From: UBA7398 sp963978235
Lineage (GTDB): Bacteria > Actinomycetota > Actinomycetes > Nanopelagicales > Nanopelagicaceae
Direction of reading: 5' to 3'
DNA: 11,105 nucleotides
Assembly: GCA_963978235.1 (NCBI GenBank)
Contig: CAXBQM010000039.1
Span: 1 to 11,105, forward strand
Part shown: piece by piece, positions 1 through 7,011 of the stretch
How positions within the stretch are numbered: the stretch's first letter is position 1
How the letters are laid out: every line of letters starts with the position of its first letter
Notes under the pieces: generated by a model
The model's database searches: none
The model's input: the letters and a program-made list of their open reading frames with translations, nothing else
Told to the model about the DNA's origin: nothing
Made by a program: the position numbers and the translations under genes

Positions 1-163
1 CTGGTCCTCGACCCGATACTTTTGCAACGCAAAGCAGCCGTATTCAAACTGATCGACGCAGCGCCTCTCGGCAAGGATCTGCACTACGCGCTACAGAGAT
101 GCGTGACGCGCAGCGTTCCGCGTCGCCTTACCGGCTACCCTCGGTGCCTGGCCGAATCCATGG
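1..163. other. Unassigned left-edge piece, not continuous with atpA
   Basis: This GC-rich stretch does not encode the AtpA residues that should precede the alpha-subunit end starting near 164: in the atpA frame there is a stop at 104-106 and the residues between it and 164 do not resemble the family. The + strand frame beginning at base 1 stays open to 213 and has a protein-like look (containing KLIDAAPLGKDLHYALQR), but I do not recognise the family with confidence. It may be a short piece of another gene joined to atpA, or a low-quality contig end. Confidence 0.3.
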
Positions 164-436
164 CGCATGGTGGAGATTCTGAAGCAGGGCCAGTTCAGCC
201 CGCTGCCGGTTGAGAAGCAGATTCTGATCATCTACGCCGGCTCGATCGGCGCGCTGGATGATCTGCCGGTGGATCAGTGCCGTCCGTTTGAAGCGGAACT
301 GTACAAGTTCGTGGAGAACGCGCATCCGGCGATTCTGAGCGACATCCGCACCAAGAAAGCCCTGGACGATACGCTGAAGGGCCAGATGAACGCGGCGATC
401 AAGGAATGTAAGGAAAAGTTCCTCGCGAAGAAGTAA
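164..436 (+). CDS. atpA: ATP synthase F1 subunit alpha, C-terminal fragment
   Basis: About 90 residues from the C-terminal helical domain of the F1 alpha subunit, part of the catalytic head of the membrane ATP synthase. The segment RMVEILKQGQFSPLPVEKQ, followed by IIYAGSIGALDDLPVD, is typical of the family's last ~90 residues, and the gene ends at a normal TAA. The remaining ~400 residues, including the nucleotide-binding P-loop domain, are absent. Homology begins abruptly at about base 164, with non-matching sequence before it. The next gene, atpG, starts 12 bases downstream, the usual alpha-gamma order. Codon usage is strongly G/C at third positions, unlike everything right of ~1003. The KGQ/PVEKQ style suggests Acidobacteriota or a relative (inference). 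Confidence 0.85.
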   Translation, partial: RMVEILKQGQFSPLPVEKQILIIYAGSIGALDDLPVDQCRPFEAELYKFVENAHPAILSDIRTKKALDDTLKGQMNAAIKECKEKFLAKK

Positions 437-448
437 CGCGGAAACCCC

Positions 449-1081
449 ATGCCGAGCTTAATCGACATTCGGCGCCGCGTACGCAGCGTCAAGAACACGC
501 AACAGATCACCAAGGCCATGAAAATGGTCTCGGCTGCGAAGTTGCGCCGCGCGCAAGACCGCGCCCTGGCCGCCCGTCCGTATGCGACGATGCTGCGCCA
601 GGTGCTGGCGAACGTCGCCGAGGCGGCGTCGCAGAATCCGGACGCCGGCGGGCATCCCCTGCTGGTATCGCGTCCGGAAAAGCGCATCCTGATGGTGGTG
701 ATCATCGCTGACAGCGGCCTAGCGGGTGGCTTCAACGCCAACCTGATCAAGCTGGCGCACCGCTTCGCCCTGGATCACAAAGACGCGGAGTTGACCTTCG
801 AGCTGGTTGGCAAGAAGGGCATCAACTACTTCCGTAAGCGCGAAGTGAAGATCACTGGCGCGCACACCGACAAATTCCGCAACGTGAAGTTCGAAGATGC
901 CGAGGCGATTGCCAACAGCATTATCGACCGCTTTGAAAAAGGCGAGATCGATGCGGTGTACCTGTTCAACAACGAGTTCAAGAGCGTGATGGCCCCGACC
1001 TTGGGCCAGGCGCGCATTCTCATATTGAAAATTCACGGTGGTGGAATGTTAAACATCCGCAAACGTATCGTGGAAAAATAG
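449..1081 (+). CDS. atpG: ATP synthase F1 subunit gamma, truncated by a chimeric junction
   Basis: The gamma subunit is the central rotating shaft of F1. Residues 1-36 carry the hallmark N-terminus (MPSLIDIRRRVRSVKNTQQ, then ITKAMKMVSAAKLRRAQ), followed by the conserved LAGGFN segment near residue 92 and NEFKSVMAP near 173-181. The family is normally about 290 residues; here recognisable gamma sequence stops at roughly base 1003 (residue ~185). The last ~26 residues, up to the TAG at 1079-1081, are an out-of-frame reading of hemW and are not gamma sequence. The C-terminal helix that fills the alpha/beta core is therefore missing. The ADSGLAG stretch has Ser where Arg or Lys is common. This is a partial gene, not a functional short form. 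Confidence 0.85.
   Translation: MPSLIDIRRRVRSVKNTQQITKAMKMVSAAKLRRAQDRALAARPYATMLRQVLANVAEAASQNPDAGGHPLLVSRPEKRILMVVIIADSGLAGGFNANLIKLAHRFALDHKDAELTFELVGKKGINYFRKREVKITGAHTDKFRNVKFEDAEAIANSIIDRFEKGEIDAVYLFNNEFKSVMAPTLGQARILILKIHGGGMLNIRKRIVEK
998..1014. other. Chimeric junction between atpG and hemW
   Basis: Left of this point frame 2 reads gamma subunit; right of it frame 1 reads HemW (GPGAHSHIENSRWWNVKHP). In the overlap the bases can be read as T-L-G-Q-A-R in the atpG frame or G-P-G-A-H in the hemW frame, so the exact breakpoint is ambiguous by about ten bases, as expected for a join at short shared sequence. Third-position base composition changes from G/C-rich to A/T-leaning across it. 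Confidence 0.8.
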
Positions 1082-1335
1082 CGGCGAGCCAAAACCCAAT
1101 TCATGAACGAGAAGAACTTTCCATGGATAACAGAAAAACTGAAGCGCTGATGTTAGAAATTCGTATGAGTGAGGGAATTGCACTCGCTAAATTTTCAAGT
1201 GAACAAGGAAAAATTGCTGAGAAATATCTCGCAAGTAGCCACCTCGACCATAAAAAATGGGAGCAGGGAAAGCTGGTTCTCACACAATCAGGGCGATTAA
1301 TTGCCGACCGCATCGTCCGAGAACTGCTCGTGTAG
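1003..1335 (+). CDS. hemW: HemW-like radical SAM protein, C-terminal fragment
   Basis: This is the last ~110 residues of HemW, formerly called oxygen-independent coproporphyrinogen III oxidase-like and now regarded as a heme chaperone. The frame opens with GPGAHSHIENSRWWNVKHP, which is the highly conserved segment after the radical-SAM barrel, and continues through REELSMDNRKTEALMLEIRM to the HemW_C winged-helix-like end (KLVLTQSGRLIADRIVRELL). A complete HemW has about 370-400 residues with an N-terminal CxxxCxxC cluster motif; that part is lost at the junction. The ATG at 1123 is an internal methionine and not a start. hemW directly before hrcA is a common actinobacterial order, so this fragment belongs with the sequence to its right. 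Confidence 0.85.
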   Translation, partial: GPGAHSHIENSRWWNVKHPQTYRGKIAASQNPIHEREELSMDNRKTEALMLEIRMSEGIALAKFSSEQGKIAEKYLASSHLDHKKWEQGKLVLTQSGRLIADRIVRELLV

Positions 1336-1355
1336 CCGGTAGCGGATGAGAAAAG

Positions 1356-1361
1356 TAGAAT
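1356..1361 (+). promoter_or_regulatory. Possible -10 box of a leaderless hrcA transcript
   Basis: TAGAAT, a TAnnnT-type -10 hexamer, ends 8 bases before the ATG at 1370, close to the spacing seen in leaderless actinobacterial transcripts. No Shine-Dalgarno sequence precedes that ATG. No clear -35 element was found. It lies between hemW and hrcA only if hrcA starts at 1370. Confidence 0.35.
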
Positions 1362-1369
1362 CAGCAGTT

Positions 1370-2104
1370 ATGGAAAGCCGCCAACTCGATATCTTGCGCG
1401 CGATCGTAGATGAGTATGTGGCGACGGAAGAACCGGTGGGCTCTAAAGCAATTGCTCAGCGCCACGGACTTGGTATATCGCCAGCCACTATTCGTAATGA
1501 GATGGCTTTACTTGAAGATGCGGGATTGATTACGCAACCTCACACCAGTGCCGGTCGAATTCCTACCGATCGCGGCTACCGACTCTTTGTTGATAAATTG
1601 GCAACGGTAAAACCAATTTCACATCCCGAGCGAAAAGCGATTGAAAAATTTTTAGAGAGCGCAGATGATCTCGATGATCTGATGTTGCGGACAGTTCGAT
1701 TACTTTCGCAACTCACTCGACAAGTGGCTGTGATTCAATATCCAACCGAGACGCCAGTACCAGTCGAGAAAACAAAAATTGCAGTAGCCGGAACCGCACA
1801 ATTTGTTCGAACCAGCCACGAAGAACTCACGGAAATTGAACCGATTCTTGAAGCGTTAGAAGAGCAAGTAGTACTTTTGAAATTACTTAATGAAGCTGGT
1901 GATTCGATCAAGGTGCGCATCGGCGAAGAACAGAACGATCGACATTTGAAGAGCGCTTCTACTATTTCCATGAGTTATAGTTCAAGCGAATACGGATCAG
2001 GAGCGGTTGGAGTTATTGGAAAGAAGCGGATGGATTATTCAAACTCGATGTCGGCAGTCAACGCAGTCGCCAACTACGTCGGCCGATTTCTGAGTGAGAA
2101 ATAA
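1370..2104 (+). CDS. hrcA: Heat-inducible transcription repressor HrcA, internally shortened
   Basis: HrcA represses chaperone genes by binding CIRCE operators. Residues 1-75 are the winged-helix DNA-binding domain (LDILRAIVDEYVATEEPVGS; SPATIRNEMALLEDAGLI; TSAGRIPTDRGYR), and the C-terminus has the family signatures EALEEQVVLLKLLNEAG, VRIGEE and a final RMDYSNSMSAVNAVANYVGR. The protein is 244 residues against about 335-345 usually: after VIQYPT (122-126) the sequence jumps to the KIAVAGTAQFVR segment (~135), so some 90 residues of the middle are absent with no frameshift. That part normally forms the first half of the GAF-like domain and the inserted dimerising domain. ATG 1370 is chosen because it matches usual family starts and has a -10 box in front; ATG 1346 in the same frame would add eight residues. 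dnaJ follows after 14 bases. Confidence 0.9.
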   Translation: MESRQLDILRAIVDEYVATEEPVGSKAIAQRHGLGISPATIRNEMALLEDAGLITQPHTSAGRIPTDRGYRLFVDKLATVKPISHPERKAIEKFLESADDLDDLMLRTVRLLSQLTRQVAVIQYPTETPVPVEKTKIAVAGTAQFVRTSHEELTEIEPILEALEEQVVLLKLLNEAGDSIKVRIGEEQNDRHLKSASTISMSYSSSEYGSGAVGVIGKKRMDYSNSMSAVNAVANYVGRFLSEK

Positions 2105-2118
2105 CGAGAGAAAACGCT

Positions 2119-3228
2119 ATGGATCTCTATGACGCTTTAGGTGTGGGCCGTGATGCCTCGCCCGATGAAATTAAGAAGGCATATCGAAAGTTAGCGCGCG
2201 AACTCCATCCCGACGTAAATCCGGATCCGAAAGTGCAAGATCGTTTTAAAGAGATTACCGCGGCATATGAAGTATTAAGTGATCCACAAAAGCGTCAGAA
2301 CTATGACATGGGTGGAAGTGGATTTGGCGCCGGCGGCTTCCAAGGTGGATTTGGTTTTGGCGACATTATGGATGCTTTCTTTGGTGGCGGTGGGCAATCA
2401 CGTGGGCCACGACCACGAATGCGCGCCGGTCAAGATGCGCTGATTCGAGTAAACATTGATCTTGCGGAAGCGTGTTTTGGTACCGATCGTGAACTTAATG
2501 TTGAAACGGCAGTCTTATGTACCAAATGTCACGGAAGTGGTTGTGCTGATGGCAGTAAACCAACGACATGTTCCATCTGTAATGGTCGAGGTGAAACTCA
2601 ACAAGTTACTCGCTCTTTCATTGGTCAAGTAATGACAAGTCGACCATGTAATAGTTGCCAAGGTTTTGGTACTCGAATTACCTCACCATGTCCCGAATGC
2701 GCAGGTGACGGTCGCGTGCGATCGCGCCGATCACTCGATGTGAAAATTCCAGCAGGAGTTGAAACGGGAAATCGAATTCAGATGTCAGGGGAGGGCGAAA
2801 TTGGCCCAGGTGGAGGACCGGCTGGCGATTTATATGTTGAGATTGTTGTGGAAGAACACGATTACTTAGTTCGTGAAGGAAATGATCTCCACATTTCAGT
2901 CTCGGTACCAATGGTCAGCGCCGCCCTCGGAACTGAAATAACCGTGAAAACTCTTGATGGTGATGTGAATCTTGAATTAAAACCAGGTACTCAAAGTGGT
3001 GCGGTAATTCCTATTAAAGGAAAAGGAATGTCGCGGCTGCGCGGTAATGGTCGTGGCGATCTCTTTGCACATATCTCGGTGACGACTCCAACTCGATTAA
3101 CAAAGAAACAAGAAGAGTTGTTACGAGCCCTCGCTGATGATCGCGGAGAAAGTGGACTTGGCGGCGAAGTGGCGAGCAAGAAAGACGGCGGGCTTTTTAG
3201 TAAGTTTCGCGACGCTTTCCGAAACTGA
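2119..3228 (+). CDS. dnaJ: Chaperone protein DnaJ (Hsp40)
   Basis: Cytoplasmic co-chaperone that delivers unfolded clients to DnaK and stimulates its ATPase. The J domain occupies residues 1-~65 with the HPD triad at 30-32; a Gly/Phe-rich linker follows (~69-100). The zinc-binding domain has all four CxxCxGxG repeats at Cys134/137, 151/154, 177/180 and 191/194, then the two C-terminal client-binding barrels. At 369 residues it is a full-length type I DnaJ and nothing is missing. Its place directly after hrcA, without dnaK or grpE, is the arrangement of the second actinobacterial DnaJ (DnaJ2). A GAGAG ribosome-binding sequence lies 8 bases before the ATG. The stop TGA overlaps the rsmE ATG by one base. 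Confidence 0.96.
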   Translation: MDLYDALGVGRDASPDEIKKAYRKLARELHPDVNPDPKVQDRFKEITAAYEVLSDPQKRQNYDMGGSGFGAGGFQGGFGFGDIMDAFFGGGGQSRGPRPRMRAGQDALIRVNIDLAEACFGTDRELNVETAVLCTKCHGSGCADGSKPTTCSICNGRGETQQVTRSFIGQVMTSRPCNSCQGFGTRITSPCPECAGDGRVRSRRSLDVKIPAGVETGNRIQMSGEGEIGPGGGPAGDLYVEIVVEEHDYLVREGNDLHISVSVPMVSAALGTEITVKTLDGDVNLELKPGTQSGAVIPIKGKGMSRLRGNGRGDLFAHISVTTPTRLTKKQEELLRALADDRGESGLGGEVASKKDGGLFSKFRDAFRN

Positions 3229-3953
3229 TGCTTCATCAATTTTTCGTTTCACATCTTCCGAGTTCCGGTGAAGTGATTGTTGATGGCGATGAGGCGCATC
3301 ATGCGTTGAAAGTTCTCCGAATTAAAGAAGGAGAACGAATTCGACTCAGTGATGGCGTTAAATCTTTTGCTGAAGTGGAAGTCATCTCCATTGGGAAAAG
3401 CCAATTCACCTGCTTGATTAAGAGTTATGGTGAGGTTGCACCAACTCGAATTCATCTCACCGTCGTTCAAGCGCTACCGAAAAGTGATCGCATCAAGGAA
3501 ACGTTGGAGTTACTCACTGAAGGCGGCGTCTCGGAGATTATTCCGTGGCAAGCAGAGCGATCCATTGCACAGTGGCAGAGCGATAGCGAAAGTAAGTGGA
3601 ATAACGCAGTGCGTGAAGCAAGTAAGCAATCCCGACGAGTTGTTATTCCAAAAGTCAGTCCACGAAAAAATTCACGTGATGTGATGACCGCACTCAAAGA
3701 TGCTGATTGCGTTCTTGTTTTCCATGAATCGGAAACGCAACCACTTTCACACGTTCTTGAAAAAATTTCTACTAAGAATATTTCTCGCCTTGCGCTCATT
3801 ATTGGGCCAGAAGGCGGGATATCTGAGCGTGAGTTAGCCGAATTTCTCGCAGGTGGCGCGATTGCAGTTCGCATGGGAGAACCGATTTTCCGCGCTGCTC
3901 ATGCGGGAGTTGCCGCACTTGCCGCCGTACAGGCAGGTCTTAGACTGTGGTGA
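3228..3953 (+). CDS. rsmE: 16S rRNA (uracil1498-N3)-methyltransferase RsmE
   Basis: RsmE methylates N3 of U1498 in 16S rRNA in the assembled 30S subunit using S-adenosylmethionine. The 241-residue length is typical. The N-terminal PUA-like domain (~1-70) contains the characteristic DEAHHALKVLRIKEGERI segment; the SPOUT knot domain contains QALPKSDRIKETLELLTEGG and the SAM-binding loop IIGPEGGISERE, with Gly193-Gly197. The final knot helix reads MGEPIFRAAHAGVAALAAV, where the more usual wording is LGxxILRxxTA, so a Thr-to-His change sits in a conserved place but the fold looks intact. The start overlaps the dnaJ stop (TGATG), and the TGA at 3951-3953 overlaps the next gene the same way, which points to translational coupling. 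Confidence 0.94.
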   Translation: MLHQFFVSHLPSSGEVIVDGDEAHHALKVLRIKEGERIRLSDGVKSFAEVEVISIGKSQFTCLIKSYGEVAPTRIHLTVVQALPKSDRIKETLELLTEGGVSEIIPWQAERSIAQWQSDSESKWNNAVREASKQSRRVVIPKVSPRKNSRDVMTALKDADCVLVFHESETQPLSHVLEKISTKNISRLALIIGPEGGISERELAEFLAGGAIAVRMGEPIFRAAHAGVAALAAVQAGLRLW

Positions 3954-4288
3954 TGAGTTGTTTATTCTGCCGAATTGTGACGTTGGAAATTCCAGCCGAC
4001 ATTGTGGCCGAGAGCGAACTTTCGGTGGCGTTTAATGACATCTCGCCACAAGCACCGACGCATGTACTTATTGTTCCGAAAACTCATTACGACAATGCGG
4101 CCGAGTTAGCAGATGCAAGTGCTGAAGGAATTGCTGACCTCTTTCAATTAGCGGGGGAGATTGCAGAAGCTCGTGGCCTTAATGGCTATCGAACGGTTTT
4201 TAATACTGGCGCAGAAGCAGGACAGAGTGTTTTCCACGCACACCTACATTTATTGGGAGGTCGTTCACTTACGTGGCCACCGGGATAA
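3953..4288 (+). CDS. HIT family (histidine triad) nucleotide hydrolase, HinT-like
   Basis: Small cytoplasmic purine-nucleotide-binding protein of the HINT branch, which hydrolyses nucleoside phosphoramidates and acyl-adenylates. It has the usual length (111 residues), the N-terminal CLFCRIV with a CxxC pair, a central PTHVLIVPKTHYDN segment and the catalytic triad HAHLH at 95-99 (HVHLH in most relatives), followed by LLGGR. Bacterial HinT proteins normally end shortly after LGGR, as here. ATG 3953 is preferred because it repeats the TGATG overlap seen at rsmE; in-frame GTG codons at 3947 and 3950 could also serve. It overlaps the next gene by 16 bases. An HIT gene between rsmE and phoH is standard in Actinobacteria. 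Confidence 0.9.
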   Translation: MSCLFCRIVTLEIPADIVAESELSVAFNDISPQAPTHVLIVPKTHYDNAAELADASAEGIADLFQLAGEIAEARGLNGYRTVFNTGAEAGQSVFHAHLHLLGGRSLTWPPG

Positions 4289-5286
4289 CCAACAATAAAG
4301 TTGTCATCGCCATCCCCAGCGCAATTCCGATGGTCGCTATCACGGGGCCAGCGGATTCGTATCTTCGCCAACTTGAAAAAGCCTTTTCGCGTATTGCAAT
4401 TACTGTTCGCGGAAATGAATTGATCGTTCGTGGCGATGATTTAGAAATTGAGATATTTCAATCACTTATCAGTGAACTTCTTACTGTGATTCGCAGTGGT
4501 CAAGATCTTTCCGAAGATTCAGTGCGACGATCTATTGCAATGGTTGTGAATGGCGGTAAAGATCACCCGGCCGAAGTTCTCTCCCTGAATATTCTGAGTA
4601 ATCGCGGCAAAACAATTCGCCCGAAGACGGCAAATCAAAAACGCTATGTTGAAGCAATCGACCGCCACACCATTACATTTGGCATCGGCCCAGCAGGAAC
4701 TGGCAAGACTTACCTGGCAATGGCAAAGGCAGTGCAAGCGCTACAAGCAAAACAAGTAAATCGCATCATCTTGACTCGACCAGCGGTAGAAGCAGGCGAG
4801 CGGTTGGGATTTCTACCAGGAACTCTCCACGAAAAGATTGATCCGTACCTTCGACCGTTATTTGATGCGTTGCACGACATGGTTGATCCTGATGCCATCC
4901 CACGATTGATGTCAGCTGGAACTATCGAAGTCGCCCCACTTGCTTACATGCGAGGTCGAACTCTGAACGATTCTTTTATTATTCTCGATGAGGCGCAAAA
5001 TACTTCACCAGAACAGATGAAAATGTTCCTTACTCGACTTGGGTTTGGTTCAAAAATGGTTGTCACCGGCGATATCACTCAAGTGGATTTACCCGGAAAT
5101 GTGCAATCTGGACTTCGAATTGTGAATGGAATTCTTGAAGGTGTCGCCGATATTGCGTTTATGGAATTAAATTCAGAGGATGTGGTTCGACATCGATTGG
5201 TAAGCCATATTGTTGATGCATATGCCTCATGGGATGCCGATCGCGGCGCGCGCTCGTCGGTGCGACATGTCAATCGAAATAACTAA
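4273..5286 (+). CDS. phoH: PhoH family ATPase (YbeZ-like)
   Basis: PhoH/YbeZ proteins are P-loop NTPases related to the motor core of superfamily 1 helicases and are nearly always beside ybeY; a role with YbeY in RNA metabolism is suspected from this link. The 337-residue protein has an N-terminal KH-like region (~18-105), Walker A GPAGTGKT with its first conserved Gly at about 139, the LTRPAVEAGERLGFLPG motif near 170, Walker B with Asp239-Glu240 in FIILDEAQN, and the GDITQVDLP sensor motif. The GTG at 4273 is chosen because the upstream VVIAIPSAIPMVAITGP part matches the family's N-terminus; ATG 4330 is the main alternative. It overlaps the HIT gene by 16 bases and ybeY by 20 bases. Confidence 0.94.
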   Translation: MATGITNNKVVIAIPSAIPMVAITGPADSYLRQLEKAFSRIAITVRGNELIVRGDDLEIEIFQSLISELLTVIRSGQDLSEDSVRRSIAMVVNGGKDHPAEVLSLNILSNRGKTIRPKTANQKRYVEAIDRHTITFGIGPAGTGKTYLAMAKAVQALQAKQVNRIILTRPAVEAGERLGFLPGTLHEKIDPYLRPLFDALHDMVDPDAIPRLMSAGTIEVAPLAYMRGRTLNDSFIILDEAQNTSPEQMKMFLTRLGFGSKMVVTGDITQVDLPGNVQSGLRIVNGILEGVADIAFMELNSEDVVRHRLVSHIVDAYASWDADRGARSSVRHVNRNN

Positions 5287-5710
5287 CTTCACTCAATTTA
5301 CTTGTGACGAGAGCGCACTTCTCTCGCTCACAAAGTATTCACTGGCTCATATGGGAGTTCATCCTGATTCTGAACTTTCCATTTCACTCGTCGATGAAGA
5401 TGAAATGAGCTCCTTACATATGCAATGGATGGATGAACCAGGCCCCACCGATGTTCTCTCATTTCCGATGGATGAAGTGAAGCCTCATTCCGCTGCTTCG
5501 GGACCTGCCTTAATTGGCGACATCGTTCTCTGTCCCAGCGTCGCTACTGAACAAGCAAAAGTTGCCGGCCACTCTGCACAAGCGGAATTAGAACTTCTTA
5601 CCGCTCATGGCATTCTGCACTTGTTGGGATTTGATCATGCTCAACCAGATGAAGAACGAGAAATGTTTGAACTTCAAGAAAACCTGCTGAGGAAATGGCG
5701 CACTACGTGA
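5267..5710 (+). CDS. ybeY: Endoribonuclease / rRNA maturation factor YbeY
   Basis: Zinc-dependent single-strand endoribonuclease needed for 16S rRNA 3'-end maturation and 70S quality control. The 147-residue protein has the conserved metal site HGILHLLGFDH, giving His114, His118 and His124 as zinc ligands, plus the upstream family motif MDEPGPTDVLSFPMDE and the GDIVLCP segment. The ATG at 5267 gives MSIEITN, the usual type of start; the in-frame upstream ATG at 5210 would add residues that lie wholly inside phoH and do not resemble YbeY. It overlaps phoH by 20 bases and the following membrane-protein gene by 16 bases, so the three are likely co-translated. Confidence 0.95.
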   Translation: MSIEITNFTQFTCDESALLSLTKYSLAHMGVHPDSELSISLVDEDEMSSLHMQWMDEPGPTDVLSFPMDEVKPHSAASGPALIGDIVLCPSVATEQAKVAGHSAQAELELLTAHGILHLLGFDHAQPDEEREMFELQENLLRKWRTT

Positions 5711-6999
5711 GTTTTTTAACTTTCGTAGAAGTTGCTCTCCTCCTCGTTTTCGCTGGATTTCTTGCCGGGTGCGAATCCGCAATCAATTCAATTTCGCGAG
5801 TCACCATAGAGATTATTGGTGAGAAAAATAGCGCTCGCGCCTTACGAATTAAGAAGGTAGTCACGGAACCGGCTAGGTATCTCAACGTTCTTCTCTTTGT
5901 TCGAAAAGGCAGCGAACTCACTGCCACGGTGCTTGTTGCACAAGCGCTACTCAACACATATGAGAATCATGCGCTGGCATTAAGTATCGCAATTGTCGTC
6001 ATGCTTGTTCTCTCCTATGTAGTAGTTGGAGTAGGACCGCGAACCCTTGCCAAGCAAAATGCTGCGCGTTGGATAGTTCCAGCTACGTATTCAGCTCGAG
6101 TTCTCGCCCGACTTCTCGGGCCAGTTACAAGTCTGCTCATTGCAATCGGAAATGCCATTACTCCAGGTAAAGGATTTAAAAAAGGTCCGTTTGCTAATGA
6201 AGAAGAGTTACGCGATTTAGTTGATCAAGCGCACGAAAGTGGATTGGTCGAAGAGGCCGAACATGAAATGATCCACTCCGTATTTGAGTTAGGTGAAACA
6301 TTAGTCCGAGAACTTATGGTTCCCCGAACTGAAATGGTATGGATTGAACGGAGTAAGAGCCTGCGGCAAGCGCTCTCCCTTGCACTCCGCTCTGGGTTTA
6401 GCAGAATTCCGGTTATCGATGAGAATCTTGATTCGATTGTAGGTATTGCCTACATCAAAGATTTAGCGATGCGAAGCCATGAATATCGCGAGGCGGAGCA
6501 GAGTGAGCGGGTAGATCAACATTTAAGAGCAGCAACATTTGTTCCCGAAACCAAATCAGCGCCCGAATTACTTAAAGAAATGCAACGAGATCAGATTCAT
6601 CTTGCAATTGTTGTTGATGAATACGGCGGGACAGCAGGGTTGATTACCATCGAAGACATTTTGGAAGAGATCGTTGGTGAAATCTCAGATGAATATGATG
6701 ATGATGCGGAAGAAATTCAATGGCTAGATGAAAATTCAGCACGGGTTTCAGCCAGATTGCATTTAGAAGATTTAGCAGAGCATCTTTCCTGCGACCTCAC
6801 TGAAGAGGAGCGAGAAGATGTCGATACCGTCGGTGGATTTATGGCAAAAACTCTTGGTCGCGTTCCTATTCCAGGAAGCACTGTCACCCTTCATGGTTGG
6901 CAAATTACTGCAGAACGAATTGTTGGTAGAAGGCATCGAATTGGCACGGTGATGGTCACTCGGAATGAAAATAAGGAATCAGTACAAGATTCGGTGTAA
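5695..6999 (+). CDS. Hemolysin/CorC family protein (CNNM + CBS pair + CorC/HlyC domain)
   Basis: Integral membrane protein of the CNNM/CorC family, linked to magnesium (or cobalt) efflux; hemolysin is a historical name. The CNNM (DUF21) membrane domain occupies ~5-160, with hydrophobic segments near 7-28, 66-88, 93-115 and 124-155. A conserved linker (NEEELRDLVDQAHESGLVEE, then EHEMIHSVFELGE) leads to two CBS domains: ELMVPRTEMVWI at about 207 and an end marked by VVDEYGGTAGLITIEDILEE near 315-335. A CorC_HlyC domain closes the protein (~345-425, VDTVGGFMAKTLGRVP). The GE(V/I)xPK motif of the membrane domain reads VGPRTLA (113-119), a form I associate with actinobacterial members. Length 434 is normal. 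GTG 5707 is an alternative start. Confidence 0.9.
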   Translation: MAHYVSFLTFVEVALLLVFAGFLAGCESAINSISRVTIEIIGEKNSARALRIKKVVTEPARYLNVLLFVRKGSELTATVLVAQALLNTYENHALALSIAIVVMLVLSYVVVGVGPRTLAKQNAARWIVPATYSARVLARLLGPVTSLLIAIGNAITPGKGFKKGPFANEEELRDLVDQAHESGLVEEAEHEMIHSVFELGETLVRELMVPRTEMVWIERSKSLRQALSLALRSGFSRIPVIDENLDSIVGIAYIKDLAMRSHEYREAEQSERVDQHLRAATFVPETKSAPELLKEMQRDQIHLAIVVDEYGGTAGLITIEDILEEIVGEISDEYDDDAEEIQWLDENSARVSARLHLEDLAEHLSCDLTEEEREDVDTVGGFMAKTLGRVPIPGSTVTLHGWQITAERIVGRRHRIGTVMVTRNENKESVQDSV

Positions 7000-7005
7000 T
7001 AGAAT
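7000..7005 (+). promoter_or_regulatory. -10 box of a probable leaderless promoter for the FAH gene
   Basis: TAGAAT occupies exactly -12 to -7 relative to the A of the ATG at 7012, the position expected if transcription begins at the start codon. There is no Shine-Dalgarno sequence in the 12-base gap after the upstream stop. The -35 region is not recognisable. This would start the FAH-gltX transcript separately from the upstream operon. Confidence 0.5.
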
Positions 7006-7011
7006 CGCTTA

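Noticed and set aside
274..750. Long open frame on the minus strand across the atpA/atpG region
   Set aside because: It lies opposite clearly conserved atpA and atpG sequence in GC-rich DNA, where antisense frames stay open by chance; no recognisable domain.
1079..1081. Genuine alternative C-terminus of AtpG ending at this TAG
   Set aside because: The last ~26 residues are an out-of-frame reading of hemW and match no gamma subunit C-terminus.
1123..1335. A separate 70-residue small protein starting at ATG 1123
   Set aside because: The same frame continues upstream to 1003 with HemW-specific motifs, so this is the end of a truncated HemW.
3467..3874. 135-residue minus-strand open frame inside rsmE
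   Set aside because: Mirror of a well-conserved gene; composition is low-information (Ser/Arg rich) and there is no ribosome-binding context.
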